Source of the DNA: an uncultured Prevotellaceae bacterium
GTDB lineage: Bacteria > Bacteroidota > Bacteroidia > Bacteroidales > Muribaculaceae
Direction of reading: 5' to 3'
Assembly: GCA_900316835.1 (NCBI GenBank)
Contig: ONEL01000001.1
Coordinates: forward strand, 186,001-250,000
Length of the DNA stretch: 64,000 nt
The translations under genes were made by a program, and so were the position numbers. Below are positions 1 to 7,836 of the stretch, piece after piece (position 1 is the first letter of the stretch; each line of letters begins with the position of its first letter). The notes beneath the pieces were generated by a model that saw only the letters and a program-made list of their open reading frames with translations, did no database searches and was not told the origin of the DNA.

Positions 1-27
1 GTCTACAATATTATTCTTGGACTTTGA
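1..27 (+). CDS. 3' end of a dockerin-ended secreted protein (partial)
   Basis: The first 27 bases read VYNIILGL followed by TGA. These are exactly the last eight residues of the dockerin-like module that ends the next two genes. An upstream gene of the same group therefore ends here, 26 bases before the next start codon. Nothing else of it is visible. Confidence 0.8.
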   Translation, partial: VYNIILGL

Positions 28-53
28 TTATTAGCCTTTAATATACAATAATT

Positions 54-2093
54 ATGAAAAAATTTTTTATATTATTATTCTTGTTGATTGGAACGTTAGC
101 AGCATGGTCATTTCCCTTTGTTCCAATTGCTAATTCTGATGTGAGGCCAGTTCATTGGTATTTCTTAAAAACTGGTGGCCGTTTCGTCTATGCCTCACAA
201 AGCGATGAGGCCGATATTGCCGCAAGCACCACTTCGCAAAATAATGATGCATACTATTGGTGTTTTGTTGGCAATGCTAGTAGTGGTTACCGGATCTACA
301 ACCGTGCTACTAAAATGTATTTGTCATCAGGCGAGTTTTTTGGAGATTTCTATGATTCCTATGTAGACAAAGTGGAACAGCGAGATAACAACAGCTTCTA
401 TATCTATGCGTTGTTTAATGAAGGAACATTAAAGAATTACTTGTGTTACAGGAGCGACCAAGGGTTTTATACAACTATGGGAAAGGATTCCTACTTCACA
501 GTAACTGAGGCTTTTGTAGAAGATGTGCCGCAATATAGTAATTACCCAGATATCAATGTGGAAACCTTTGACGACCATTGTCTCGTGAGTGCTGAGGGAA
601 CGGGTGAGGTCCATCTTTATGTCGGTGATGGCGAAGTGGAGAATCCTTACTCCATCATGCGAACTAATGAAGATCAATATTTCACCGCCATGGCCACAAA
701 CAAAGAACCTGGCAAAGAATTGGTGTCAGTTACCTACGATTTTACTGTTCCCAAGCTGGAAAGCTCTGGTCCCAACCCTAATCCCACATTCACACGTTAT
801 GATGCCAACGGTGTGGGCTATGCCTTTGAGTATGGTGGTGTCGGGCAATATGGCTGTGAGGCCTCATATATGCTTGACGCTGATGCCAATACTTACTACC
901 AAGGCGAACCACAGCAATGCTATGTGGTGATGCAGGCCAGCGAACCAGTGGCTGTTAAACAATACAGCCTTGTTACTGCTATCGATGCTTTGTATGTGTA
1001 TGAATGGATGATACGCAGTTGGAAGCTCGAAGGCTCAAACGACTTCCAGAACTGGACCCTTATCGACACTAAAAAGGATTACCCAATGCCCCTTGTTGAC
1101 CTTACCGAAGTCGTTATTCCAGTTAACGACAACCGCAAGTTCCGTTTCTTCAAGTTTACATGCACAGAAGGGGTGTATAGCAACGTGAGACTTAGTGAAA
1201 TTTGGATTAACGAGCAAAACCATGGTCAATGGACTCAATTTGACTCTAAGGTTTCGACCTGCGGTGCCGAAGGTGAGAGATACTACAAATGTAGCGAATG
1301 TAATGCCAAAAAGACCGAATTGATACCGTCGGATGAAACGCACTCGTTCTACGATGGCGTTTGTACCCAATGTGGCATTCATCAGGGAGAAAAACGATTG
1401 ATTTATAATAGCCAACGAGTGGCTCACTATGTGAAAGCAAAACATGATTATCGCAATTCCGACGGAACTTGGCCCAGTGCTCCTCAAGGGTGGAACACTC
1501 CCGGGTTCAATGACCAAGAGTGGCTCGACCTTCCCATGGGAACAGCAAATCCGGGACACACCAATGGCCCACGATACTCGTTGCGATACAATTCATTTTG
1601 GTTTGACGAGTATAACTGCTACTGGATGCGATTCCCTATAATATTGACCGAAATCGCTAACGATGCAACCTTTACTTTCAACTGCGTTCACGACGACAAC
1701 ATGGTGGTCTATGTTAATGGACAAGAAGTGATTAACAAAGATGGTTGGTGCGAAACGCCCTACGGGAGCACGTTTGCCAACACGCACGAAAGCTATACTA
1801 TCCCGGCTTCGGCATTTCGCCGTGGTAAGAATGTCTTAGCTGTCTATATCCAGCAAAACTGGGGTGGCGCTTATTTCGACTGCGAACTTGTTTCAACGGG
1901 GGTCACTGCAGGCGACGTTATCCCTGGCGACGTTAACGGCGACGGTGAGGTTACCGGTAGTGACGTCACGGCGCTTTACAATCACATTCTCTTTGGTCAA
2001 GATACTGAGATATTTAACGGTGACCAAAATGGTGATGGCGAGGTGACAGGTAGCGATGTGACTGCGGTCTACAATATTATTCTTGGACTTTAA
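54..2093 (+). CDS. Secreted multidomain carbohydrate-binding-type protein with C-terminal dockerin-like module
   Basis: The 679-residue product begins with a signal peptide (about residues 1-19). Residues 30-155 resemble ricin-type/beta-trefoil lectin sequence (the stretch YYWCFVGN, then GYRIYNRATKMYL). Residues 250-388 look like an F5/8 type C (discoidin) domain. A short cysteine-rich stretch follows (about 401-445; CSEC and CTQCG). Residues 455-620 look like a galactose-binding beta-sandwich (MVVYVNGQEV). Residues 625-679 are two dockerin-type calcium loops (GDVNGDGEVTGSDV and NGDQNGDGEVTGSDV). No catalytic domain is evident, so adhesion or substrate binding outside the cell is the likely role; this is inference. 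It is the second of at least three tandem genes with the same C-terminus. Confidence 0.7.
   Translation: MKKFFILLFLLIGTLAAWSFPFVPIANSDVRPVHWYFLKTGGRFVYASQSDEADIAASTTSQNNDAYYWCFVGNASSGYRIYNRATKMYLSSGEFFGDFYDSYVDKVEQRDNNSFYIYALFNEGTLKNYLCYRSDQGFYTTMGKDSYFTVTEAFVEDVPQYSNYPDINVETFDDHCLVSAEGTGEVHLYVGDGEVENPYSIMRTNEDQYFTAMATNKEPGKELVSVTYDFTVPKLESSGPNPNPTFTRYDANGVGYAFEYGGVGQYGCEASYMLDADANTYYQGEPQQCYVVMQASEPVAVKQYSLVTAIDALYVYEWMIRSWKLEGSNDFQNWTLIDTKKDYPMPLVDLTEVVIPVNDNRKFRFFKFTCTEGVYSNVRLSEIWINEQNHGQWTQFDSKVSTCGAEGERYYKCSECNAKKTELIPSDETHSFYDGVCTQCGIHQGEKRLIYNSQRVAHYVKAKHDYRNSDGTWPSAPQGWNTPGFNDQEWLDLPMGTANPGHTNGPRYSLRYNSFWFDEYNCYWMRFPIILTEIANDATFTFNCVHDDNMVVYVNGQEVINKDGWCETPYGSTFANTHESYTIPASAFRRGKNVLAVYIQQNWGGAYFDCELVSTGVTAGDVIPGDVNGDGEVTGSDVTALYNHILFGQDTEIFNGDQNGDGEVTGSDVTAVYNIILGL
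1926..2090 (+). repeat. Dockerin-like module, copy 1
   Basis: Fifty-five codons with two EF-hand-like loops of pattern DxNxDGxxxxxD. The peptide is identical to copies 2 and 4 and the DNA is close to copy 2. Confidence 0.8.
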
Positions 2094-2116
2094 TTAGAAT
2101 TCTAAACTTTGTTATT

Positions 2117-4138
2117 ATGAAACGATTTTTATTTTTTATAGCAACCGTGGCGATGTTCGCCATGAATGTAACTGCAAATGTTAGTTTTACTGTGGGCAAA
2201 CTGCAATTCTGGGTTTGCGACGACGGCAAGTCGGTGTATCTTCAAAAAGTGGTGGATGGTCAGACTGTATCGGGCGACCTCTATATTCCCCAAATAGTGA
2301 GCGACGGTGATAAAGAATATACCGTTGTGGCGATTTCGCCGAATGCATTTTACAAACAGACGGGATTAACGAGTGTTTACATTCCTAATACCGTCAAATA
2401 CATCCATCGCTCAGCATTCTATGGCTGCACCAGTTTGACCAATGTTACTATTCCAAACACCATGGAATTTCTCGGCGATCAAGTATTTGACAATACGCCG
2501 TGGTTCAACGCCATACCTGACGGTCCAGTGTATTTCGGCAATACGTTCTATGTCTATAAAAACCCCAACTCCATGCCCGCCGGCACTAACATCGTGATTA
2601 AAGACGGCACAACCCATATAGCGAGTCGTGCCTTTGCGAACTGCGCTAATCTATCAAGTATTCACATTCCCAACAGTGTCACCAGCATTGGTGATCGCGC
2701 CTTCAATCATTGCACCGGCCTGACAAGCGTGACCTTGCCCAACTCGGCAAAGAATCTCGCCAACAGCTTGTTCTATGCCTGCACCGGCTTGACCAGTGTG
2801 ATCCTTCCCAACACAATCACATCTATCCCTGCCCAACTTTTCTACGGTTGTACTGCATTGCAAAGCATTACCATCCCCAGCACTGTCGAGACGATCTTTG
2901 GTAATGCGTTCTACAACTGCAAGAGTTTGACAAGTGTAACCATTCCCGCCAAAGTGAAAGCAATAGGCGAACGCGCTTTTAATGGCTGCACCAATTTGAC
3001 CGATATTACCATTCCCGCTTCGGTGAGATATATCGCTAACGATGCGTTGACAAATACCGCTTGGCTCAACAATCAGCCCGACGGCATTGTGTATATCGGC
3101 AATGTGGCATATACCTATAAGGGCACGCCCTCGGGCATTCTCACCATTAAAGACGGCACCACCGCCATAGCAAACAAGGCCTTCTCCGGATGTTCCGGCA
3201 TCACCGTGTTGCGCCTTCCCGCCTCGCTGCTGTATATCGGGGAAGAGGCGTTCTACAACTGCACGAGCTTGACCTACTTGAACCTTCCCGGTAATGTGAA
3301 GGCCATAGGTCATGTTGCGTTCAGTGGTTGCACCAACTTGACCGAAATTTCCTTCCCCAATTCCCTTATTTCGGTGGGGGGTGGCGGTAGTAGTTATAAC
3401 TCCGGCATCAGCGTGTTCTCTGGCACACAGTGGTACACCGATCAACCCGATGGCGTCATTTATGCCGGCCCGGTGGCAATTGGCTATAAAGGTTCCTTAC
3501 CCGACGACAAAACAGTTATCGTGAAAGAAGGCACAAAGGCCATAGCGGGTTATGGAGTGGGAAAATATGCCGAAAAAGTAATTCTTCCAAACAGCGTCAC
3601 GACATTGGGGATGTATGCCTTTTATGACAGCTATCTAAAAGAGATTAATATTCCAGAGTCAGTAACCGGCATAGGTTTAAGTGCATTTGGCGGCATGCGC
3701 TCCCTGGATAGGATTGACGCATACGTGAACCCGGCTAATGTGGCGATTGGTGATGATGCCCTCATTCTGGGTATGCCACGTGTGGAAAATTATTATGAAA
3801 AAATCGGTACCAGCATTTGTTTTTGGATGACCAACTATTTCGGCCATGAGATGGACGATTGCGTGCTCCACGTGCTACCGGGCAAGGAGGAGAGCTTCGC
3901 CAACGCCTGGAGTTGGGCACGATTCAAAAACATCGTGGGTGACCTAACCGGGGGCGGCAGCTCAATCCCTGGCGATGTGAATGGCGACGGCGAGGTTACC
4001 GGTAGTGATGTCACGGCGCTTTACAATCACATTCTCTTTGGTCAAGATACTGAAATATTTAACGGTGACCAAAATGGTGATGGCGAGGTGACCGGTAGCG
4101 ATGTGACAGCTGTCTACAATATTATTCTTGGGCTATAA
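2117..4138 (+). CDS. BspA-type leucine-rich repeat secreted protein with dockerin-like module
   Basis: The 673-residue product has a signal peptide (about 1-20) and then many LRR_5/BspA units of about 23 residues from about residue 60 to 545. Typical units read AFYGCTSLTNVTIPNTV and AFNHCTGLTSVTLPNS. Blocks reading TxWxNxxPDGxVYxGNxxYxYK interrupt the array three times (about 132, 313 and 435). Residues 619-673 are the dockerin-like module. BspA-family repeats are known in surface adhesins of oral and gut Bacteroidales; the ligand here is unknown. The start lies 23 bases after the previous stop, so co-transcription is likely. A strong terminator follows at 4177. Confidence 0.85.
   Translation: MKRFLFFIATVAMFAMNVTANVSFTVGKLQFWVCDDGKSVYLQKVVDGQTVSGDLYIPQIVSDGDKEYTVVAISPNAFYKQTGLTSVYIPNTVKYIHRSAFYGCTSLTNVTIPNTMEFLGDQVFDNTPWFNAIPDGPVYFGNTFYVYKNPNSMPAGTNIVIKDGTTHIASRAFANCANLSSIHIPNSVTSIGDRAFNHCTGLTSVTLPNSAKNLANSLFYACTGLTSVILPNTITSIPAQLFYGCTALQSITIPSTVETIFGNAFYNCKSLTSVTIPAKVKAIGERAFNGCTNLTDITIPASVRYIANDALTNTAWLNNQPDGIVYIGNVAYTYKGTPSGILTIKDGTTAIANKAFSGCSGITVLRLPASLLYIGEEAFYNCTSLTYLNLPGNVKAIGHVAFSGCTNLTEISFPNSLISVGGGGSSYNSGISVFSGTQWYTDQPDGVIYAGPVAIGYKGSLPDDKTVIVKEGTKAIAGYGVGKYAEKVILPNSVTTLGMYAFYDSYLKEINIPESVTGIGLSAFGGMRSLDRIDAYVNPANVAIGDDALILGMPRVENYYEKIGTSICFWMTNYFGHEMDDCVLHVLPGKEESFANAWSWARFKNIVGDLTGGGSSIPGDVNGDGEVTGSDVTALYNHILFGQDTEIFNGDQNGDGEVTGSDVTAVYNIILGL
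3971..4135 (+). repeat. Dockerin-like module, copy 2
   Basis: The same 55-residue peptide as copy 1. DNA differences are few and mostly silent, so the copy is recent or homogenised. Confidence 0.8.
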
Positions 4139-4176
4139 ATTGAAAAATTAGTCGGACTCACATTAATTATAATAAT

Positions 4177-4221
4177 AGCTTGGTTTCGCATTATAGTCAC
4201 GTCGCGAGACCAAGCTTTTTT
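4177..4221 (+). terminator. Rho-independent terminator after the tandem dockerin genes
   Basis: The 13-base arm AGCTTGGTTTCGC (4177-4189) pairs with GCGAGACCAAGCT (4204-4216) with one G-U pair, followed by a run of T. Confidence 0.85.
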
Positions 4222-4301
4222 GCTTATACTATGCTACTACATGGTAAGGATGATTTTGTGTCAATGAAATTTTTCCCCTGAAAAAAATGGGTTGAAGCAT
4301 G

Positions 4302-4331
4302 TTGAGTTGTGAAATTTTTACCTTACTTTTG
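4302..4331 (+). promoter_or_regulatory. Bacteroidetes-type promoter (TTG, 19 bases, TACTTTTG)
   Basis: TTG at 4302-4304 is spaced 19 bases from TACTTTTG at 4324-4331. It overlaps the GTG at 4309 and therefore argues for the start at 4366. Confidence 0.65.
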
Positions 4332-4365
4332 TACATGCATTTATGAACCCTACAATTTAGTTATT

Positions 4366-5022
4366 ATGAAGAGAAAAATATTAGGCATTATCATGCTAGC
4401 AGTAGCTTTGTTACCGTTGCATTCTCTAGCTCAAAGTCTTAAGAATAGTGGAACTGATGTTAAGCAACTTGTTCCCGCAGGATGGGAGATGATTGAAGAC
4501 ACTGGCGACCTTAACAAGGATGGCGTGAAAGACTTGGTAGTAATCGCAACTCCTAATTATGAGGCGAAGATGAAAAAACGCGACGATGGCTATGTCTATA
4601 ACTTCAACCAGCCTGTGCTTGCTGTTTACTGGGGTGTGAAGGGTGGTGGTTTCAAGCTCTTCAAGCAATATGCAAAAGTGATTCCCGCACGTGAAGACGA
4701 GTTTGTGAGCATAACTCCGTCACTCGATATTACCAAGAATGGTACGCTTGAAATAAATTTGGAATATTTTATTTCGGCAGGAAGTTGGTCTCAGCCAACC
4801 ACTTCTTACACCTACCGTTATCAGAATGGCGATTTCTTCCTTATAGGGAAAGATGTTACCGAACTTGAGCGCAACACAGGCAGAACAGTGGAAACGAGTG
4901 AGAACTATCTCACAGGCAAGCGATGCGTCACCACCGGCAACATTTCAAGCAAGAAAACAAAAGACGCGTGGAGCAAGTTGCCCAAAAAGCCGTTGCAGCC
5001 CATGGGGAAAACACTTGAATAG
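4366..5022 (+). CDS. Exported protein with an FG-GAP/VCBS-like motif, unknown function
   Basis: The product from ATG 4366 is 218 residues. It starts with a classical signal peptide ending near LHSLAQS. An upstream in-frame GTG at 4309 would add 19 residues but lies inside the promoter, so the start at 4366 is preferred. The mature part contains TGDLNKDGVKDLVVIAT, a calcium-loop motif like those of FG-GAP/VCBS repeats, and a later aromatic-rich stretch (SYTYRYQNGDFFLIG). I do not recognise a named family with certainty. It stands alone between two terminators and is predicted to be periplasmic or surface-exposed. Confidence 0.7.
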   Translation: MKRKILGIIMLAVALLPLHSLAQSLKNSGTDVKQLVPAGWEMIEDTGDLNKDGVKDLVVIATPNYEAKMKKRDDGYVYNFNQPVLAVYWGVKGGGFKLFKQYAKVIPAREDEFVSITPSLDITKNGTLEINLEYFISAGSWSQPTTSYTYRYQNGDFFLIGKDVTELERNTGRTVETSENYLTGKRCVTTGNISSKKTKDAWSKLPKKPLQPMGKTLE

Positions 5023-5050
5023 AGAGGATTAACGACGACAATAAAAAAAC

Positions 5051-5095
5051 AACCGGCTCAGGAACCATATTATTGGATTTGAGCCGGTTATTTTG
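5051..5095 (+). terminator. Rho-independent terminator
   Basis: AACCGGCTC (5051-5059) and GAGCCGGTT (5081-5089) form a perfect nine-pair stem followed by ATTTTG. It separates the exported-protein gene from the convergent regulator gene. Confidence 0.8.
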
Positions 5096-5110
5096 TGCTG
5101 ATGTGAGGTA

Positions 5111-5398
5111 CTATTTCACATCAAGATAGTCGCGCAAGGCGTTGACATATTCTTCAAATGCCGCCTTGCCATTGTCGGTTACAGCACAAGTGGTGAGTGG
5201 TTTCTTGCCTTCAAAACCTTTTTCGATTGTGATGTAGCCGGCTGCTTGCAGTTTGTCGAGTTGAACGCTCAAGTTGCCTGCGGTGGCTTGAGTGTGCTGC
5301 TTGATGTAGACAAAGCTTGCCTTCTCGCAGTTCATCAAGATTGACATCACTGCCAGTCGCAGCTGTGAGTGTAGCAGTGGGTTTAGTTCTTTAAGCAT
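5111..5398 (-). CDS. Winged-helix transcriptional regulator (HTH_34-like)
   Basis: From ATG 5398 the product is 95 residues: a single winged-helix domain. The pattern LRLAVMSILMN, then ATAGNLSVQLDKLQAAGYI and a basic wing (KGFEGKKPLTTCAVTDNGKAAF) is typical of the small MarR/ArsR-like family often found beside a membrane protein in Bacteroidetes. A longer frame to 5440 exists, but ATG 5398 gives the conserved MLKELNPLLHSQLR start and overlaps the upstream stop in ATGCTTAA, a translational-coupling arrangement. It probably controls its own two-gene operon; the signal is unknown. Confidence 0.85.
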   Translation of the reverse strand: MLKELNPLLHSQLRLAVMSILMNCEKASFVYIKQHTQATAGNLSVQLDKLQAAGYITIEKGFEGKKPLTTCAVTDNGKAAFEEYVNALRDYLDVK

Positions 5399-6032
5399 TT
5401 TGACGCTTGGCTTTAGCGTTAAGAATGTGGCCTGGCACAATCATAGCGCAAGTGAAACAAATGATGAACACAGGAATTATCCACCACACGCCCAGTGGGG
5501 TAGAGCTCACAACACAACATGCCACGAATATTCCGGAAAGCAGGCTCACGACTCCGCCGGCGACCATGCTCTTCTCACGGATAATGAAGCCCTGCATCGT
5601 CACGCCAAAGCCACACATCACAAAGGCTAATATTAGCATCACAGTCCAAGCATCCTTACCAGCAAAGAGTGAAAATCCCAAAGCCATAAATGTGGCAACG
5701 GTGAAGAGCATGCCAATGGTAGTCCACAAGCTCGAGGTGAGGCGATCAACGTAGGTGCTAGGCATTTTCTCAATTCGTGACTTGTCGCGACGGCTTATGA
5801 CAGCGGTGGCAGTGCCACCCACAATCCAAATCAAGAACCACAGCCAGTTGACGGCGGGATTGCCACCGGTGGCATATAGCAATATTCCCACAAGCAGTGC
5901 TACAATAGCACTCGTGTAGCCCCAAATGAGTAGCAAGTTGCCCTCGCCAATGTGCAACTGACGCTTGGTTTGATTAATCATCCTGGTTATTAGTTCCAGG
6001 CTCTCTTGACTGTTTAACTTCTTTTCTTCCAT
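5391..6032 (-). CDS. Multi-pass inner membrane protein, partner of winged-helix regulator
   Basis: The 213-residue product has an N-terminal cytoplasmic segment (SQESLELITRMINQTKRQLH) followed by about six hydrophobic segments (roughly 33-55, 62-82, 102-125, 130-150, 156-176, 182-204) and a short basic tail. No catalytic motif is seen. The pairing of a membrane protein of this size with a downstream winged-helix gene is recurrent in Bacteroidetes, but the function is not established to my knowledge. The gene is first in the operon and has a good promoter at 6107-6138. Confidence 0.75.
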   Translation of the reverse strand: MEEKKLNSQESLELITRMINQTKRQLHIGEGNLLLIWGYTSAIVALLVGILLYATGGNPAVNWLWFLIWIVGGTATAVISRRDKSRIEKMPSTYVDRLTSSLWTTIGMLFTVATFMALGFSLFAGKDAWTVMLILAFVMCGFGVTMQGFIIREKSMVAGGVVSLLSGIFVACCVVSSTPLGVWWIIPVFIICFTCAMIVPGHILNAKAKRQNA

Positions 6033-6106
6033 ATTTTCCTTACATAACTTTAAATGGTGAATAAATAAGAGTGATTATATTTTCCTGTAGATTTATAAAT
6101 CTGTTG

Positions 6107-6138
6107 CAAAGATAAAGTAGTTTATTTTATAAACCAAA
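6107..6138 (-). promoter_or_regulatory. Promoter of the membrane protein/regulator operon
   Basis: On the minus strand TTTG (6135-6138) is followed after 20 bases by TATCTTTG (6107-6114). The start codon is about 75 bases downstream. Confidence 0.65.
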
Positions 6139-6272
6139 TATTTTTAGAAAAAAATTAAAAAAAGCATTTTTTTCAAGAATAATCAGGGGGCAATGAATGA
6201 TATTTCGCTTCTTTATTTCAATGTGATTTTTAAAAAAATGCTAAAAAACGATGAATATTAAATGAAATGCAC

Positions 6273-6280
6273 TATATTTG
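6273..6280 (+). promoter_or_regulatory. Probable -7 element of the YtxH operon
   Basis: TATATTTG matches TAnnTTTG and lies 53 bases before the first YtxH start. No good TTTG is seen at the expected distance. The rest of 6033-6332 is very A/T-rich and holds no other recognisable feature besides the divergent promoter. Confidence 0.5.
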
Positions 6281-6332
6281 TAATCGATAATCGAGAAAAA
6301 TTTTTATTAACCACCAAAATATTCTTTAAAAT

Positions 6333-6533
6333 ATGAAACCAGTTCACATTATTCTAGCAGTATTGGGTGGCGCTATTGCAGGCGCTGCAGTGGGTCTTCT
6401 TTTTGCTCCTGCTAAGGGTGCTGACACTCGTAGCAAGATAGCAGATATTCTCAAGAAGAATGGCATCAACCTTAAGGATTCGGAGATGGATGAGCTCATC
6501 GACGACATTACCAAGGAGATTAAGGAAGAATAA
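6333..6533 (+). CDS. YtxH-like small membrane protein
   Basis: The 66-residue product has one glycine/alanine-rich membrane helix (about 6-26, GGAIAGAAVGLLFAP) followed by APAKGADTRSKI and an acidic-basic helix. This is the YtxH (gas vesicle GvpP-like) pattern, in which the helix is followed by P-x-x-G-x-x-x-R. Such proteins are linked to envelope and general stress in Firmicutes and are common in Bacteroidetes. It is the first of four short membrane-associated genes. Confidence 0.85.
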   Translation: MKPVHIILAVLGGAIAGAAVGLLFAPAKGADTRSKIADILKKNGINLKDSEMDELIDDITKEIKEE

Positions 6534-6589
6534 TCAACTTGCCGTGACTTATTAAATTGATTGTATAACACATTATATATTTATAAATT

Positions 6590-6796
6590 ATGAGAGATAT
6601 TAAATCGCTTAGCTTGCTGTATGCTTTCCTGGGTGGAGCAATATTGGGATGTGGACTCGCTTTGCTATATGCCCCCGAGAGTGGCAAGGACCTGCGCACT
6701 CGCATCAAAGAGTTGCTTAAGAAGAAAGGTATTGACTTCAGCGACGACGAGGTGGAGCAACTGGTTAACCAAATCAGCGCTCAAATCGAGCAGTAA
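6590..6796 (+). CDS. YtxH-like small membrane protein, second copy
   Basis: The 68-residue product is a clear paralogue of the preceding gene. It has one membrane helix (about 11-29, GGAILGCGLALLYAPESG), then KDLRTRIKELLKKKGIDFSD and an acidic tail ending QISAQIEQ. Both copies share the pattern KKxGIxxxDxExxxLxxxI near the C-terminus, so they arose by duplication. They may form a heteromer; this is inference. Fifty-six bases separate them and no terminator is seen between. Confidence 0.85.
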   Translation: MRDIKSLSLLYAFLGGAILGCGLALLYAPESGKDLRTRIKELLKKKGIDFSDDEVEQLVNQISAQIEQ

Positions 6797-6830
6797 GCAA
6801 TAACTAGTTACTAAAGATTTAGCTTAGTGC

Positions 6831-6868
6831 CGCACGATTGCTCCAGCACAGGTGGGCAATCGTGTGCG
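6831..6868 (+). other. Intergenic hairpin in the YtxH operon
   Basis: GCACGATTGC pairs with GCAATCGTGTGC with a two-base bulge. No T-run follows, so it is not a normal terminator; it may set relative expression or mRNA stability of the downstream genes. Confidence 0.4.
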
Positions 6869-6891
6869 CATCAAGTTATGGATGATTCTAA

Positions 6892-7245
6892 ATGCCGGGT
6901 TTAATGGACGAGAAATATAAACAGATTATTGATAGTCTAAAGCAGAGCGCTAAAGTTGAACTGGAATATTCCAAGCTAACCCTTAGCGAAAAGTTGTCGA
7001 TACTTTTATCGCGGGGAATCATTGTGCTGGTGCTTATTATCTTTGCCGCGTGCGCGCTATTTCTCATTGAGTGGGGATTTACCCACTGGATGGTGCAACT
7101 CACCGGCAGCATGTGGCTTGGCGTGCTTATTTCATTGGCTTTGCTGTTGTTGCTGTTGCTTGTGCTCTATGGTTATCGCAAGCAATTAGTTATCAACCCT
7201 GTTACACGATTTATCACAAAACTCTTGTTAAAACCCGAAGATTAA
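6892..7245 (+). CDS. Phage holin superfamily-type membrane protein (Phage_holin_3_6-like)
   Basis: The 117-residue product has an N-terminal amphipathic helix (residues 5-35) and two strong membrane segments (about 43-66 and 78-100), followed by KQLVINPVTRFITKLLLK. This fits the holin-like family that regularly accompanies YtxH genes in Bacteroidetes and has no lysis partner here. Two starts are possible, ATG 6892 and ATG 6904; the latter gives MDEKYKQIID and may be the true one. Nothing phage-like surrounds it. Confidence 0.75.
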   Translation: MPGLMDEKYKQIIDSLKQSAKVELEYSKLTLSEKLSILLSRGIIVLVLIIFAACALFLIEWGFTHWMVQLTGSMWLGVLISLALLLLLLLVLYGYRKQLVINPVTRFITKLLLKPED

Positions 7246-7257
7246 AATTTACCGACG

Positions 7258-7584
7258 ATGACCAATACACAGCCAGCAACTCCTCCTGCAGCCACTGCTC
7301 AGGCCACAGCAGCTACTACAACTCAGCCACAACAAGAATGGAAGGGGCTTACTATTGATGAGTTAAAAATGCGACGTGCCAAAGCTCTAGTAATGCGTGA
7401 GGTAAATCGTGCCAGCATTTCCTATCAGTTTGCTAACATGCGCAACGATGTGTCGCAAAATGGAGTGCGTGGGTTACTCTTCAGCAATAAAACCGTGGCT
7501 GGTCTTAAGAAGGCCGACTATGCTGTGCTCGGGGTCAGAGCATTAAAGTTGCTTTTCAAGTTCTATACACGTCGCAGGAGATAA
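7258..7584 (+). CDS. Conserved hypothetical protein of the YtxH operon
   Basis: The 108-residue product starts with a low-complexity Pro/Thr/Ala/Gln segment (residues 1-27) followed by a basic helical region (LKMRRAKALVMREVNR) and ends in FYTRRRR. There is no signal peptide. Proteins of this type close the YtxH/holin-like operon in related genomes, as far as I can judge by its position. It starts 12 bases after the holin-like stop, so co-translation is likely. The function is unknown; the basic C-terminus could contact membrane phospholipids or nucleic acid. Confidence 0.65.
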   Translation: MTNTQPATPPAATAQATAATTTQPQQEWKGLTIDELKMRRAKALVMREVNRASISYQFANMRNDVSQNGVRGLLFSNKTVAGLKKADYAVLGVRALKLLFKFYTRRRR

Positions 7585-7688
7585 AATTCTATATGAGTTT
7601 TGAATAATAGCTTGCGATTTCAGGCGCTACTCCATGGTCACAGCTAACGACGTTTTAAAGGTAAAATTGCATTTTCTTGAAAAAAAAT

Positions 7689-7719
7689 TTTGTGGTTTAG
7701 CAAAAAAAATATAATTTTG
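7689..7719 (+). promoter_or_regulatory. Promoter of the ECF sigma gene
   Basis: TTTG (7689-7692), 19 bases, TAATTTTG (7712-7719): a perfect match to the Bacteroidetes housekeeping promoter. It implies a leader of about 110 bases. Confidence 0.75.
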
Positions 7720-7836
7720 CCATGCTTCACCACTAAGAGGGTGAAATGTATGAGATTAATAACGCTAATATAGTAATACTAAAACACGACGCCTATTGAC
7801 AAGACCATTACTTTATTAACCAACACATAAGAAGTA

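Noticed and set aside
1035..1559. A 174-codon antisense frame in the lectin/discoidin gene
   Set aside because: It is opposite a clear coding frame with conserved domains and has no recognisable family.
2654..3445. A 263-codon open frame antisense to the BspA gene
   Set aside because: It mirrors the regular LRR units and has no signal, domain or promoter; regular codon use in the repeats keeps the opposite frame open.
2330..3720. Regular repeats that could look like a CRISPR array
   Set aside because: The units are protein-level LRR_5 repeats of about 69 bases, not identical DNA repeats with spacers.
1926..4135. Dockerin-like ends as proof of a cellulosome
   Set aside because: No cohesin, scaffoldin or cellulase is seen; the partner is unknown.
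4309..4365. An upstream GTG start for the FG-GAP-like protein
   Set aside because: The GTG lies within the promoter, and the signal peptide begins at ATG 4366.
6892..7245. Holin-like gene as part of a prophage
   Set aside because: No phage genes around; it belongs to the YtxH operon type.
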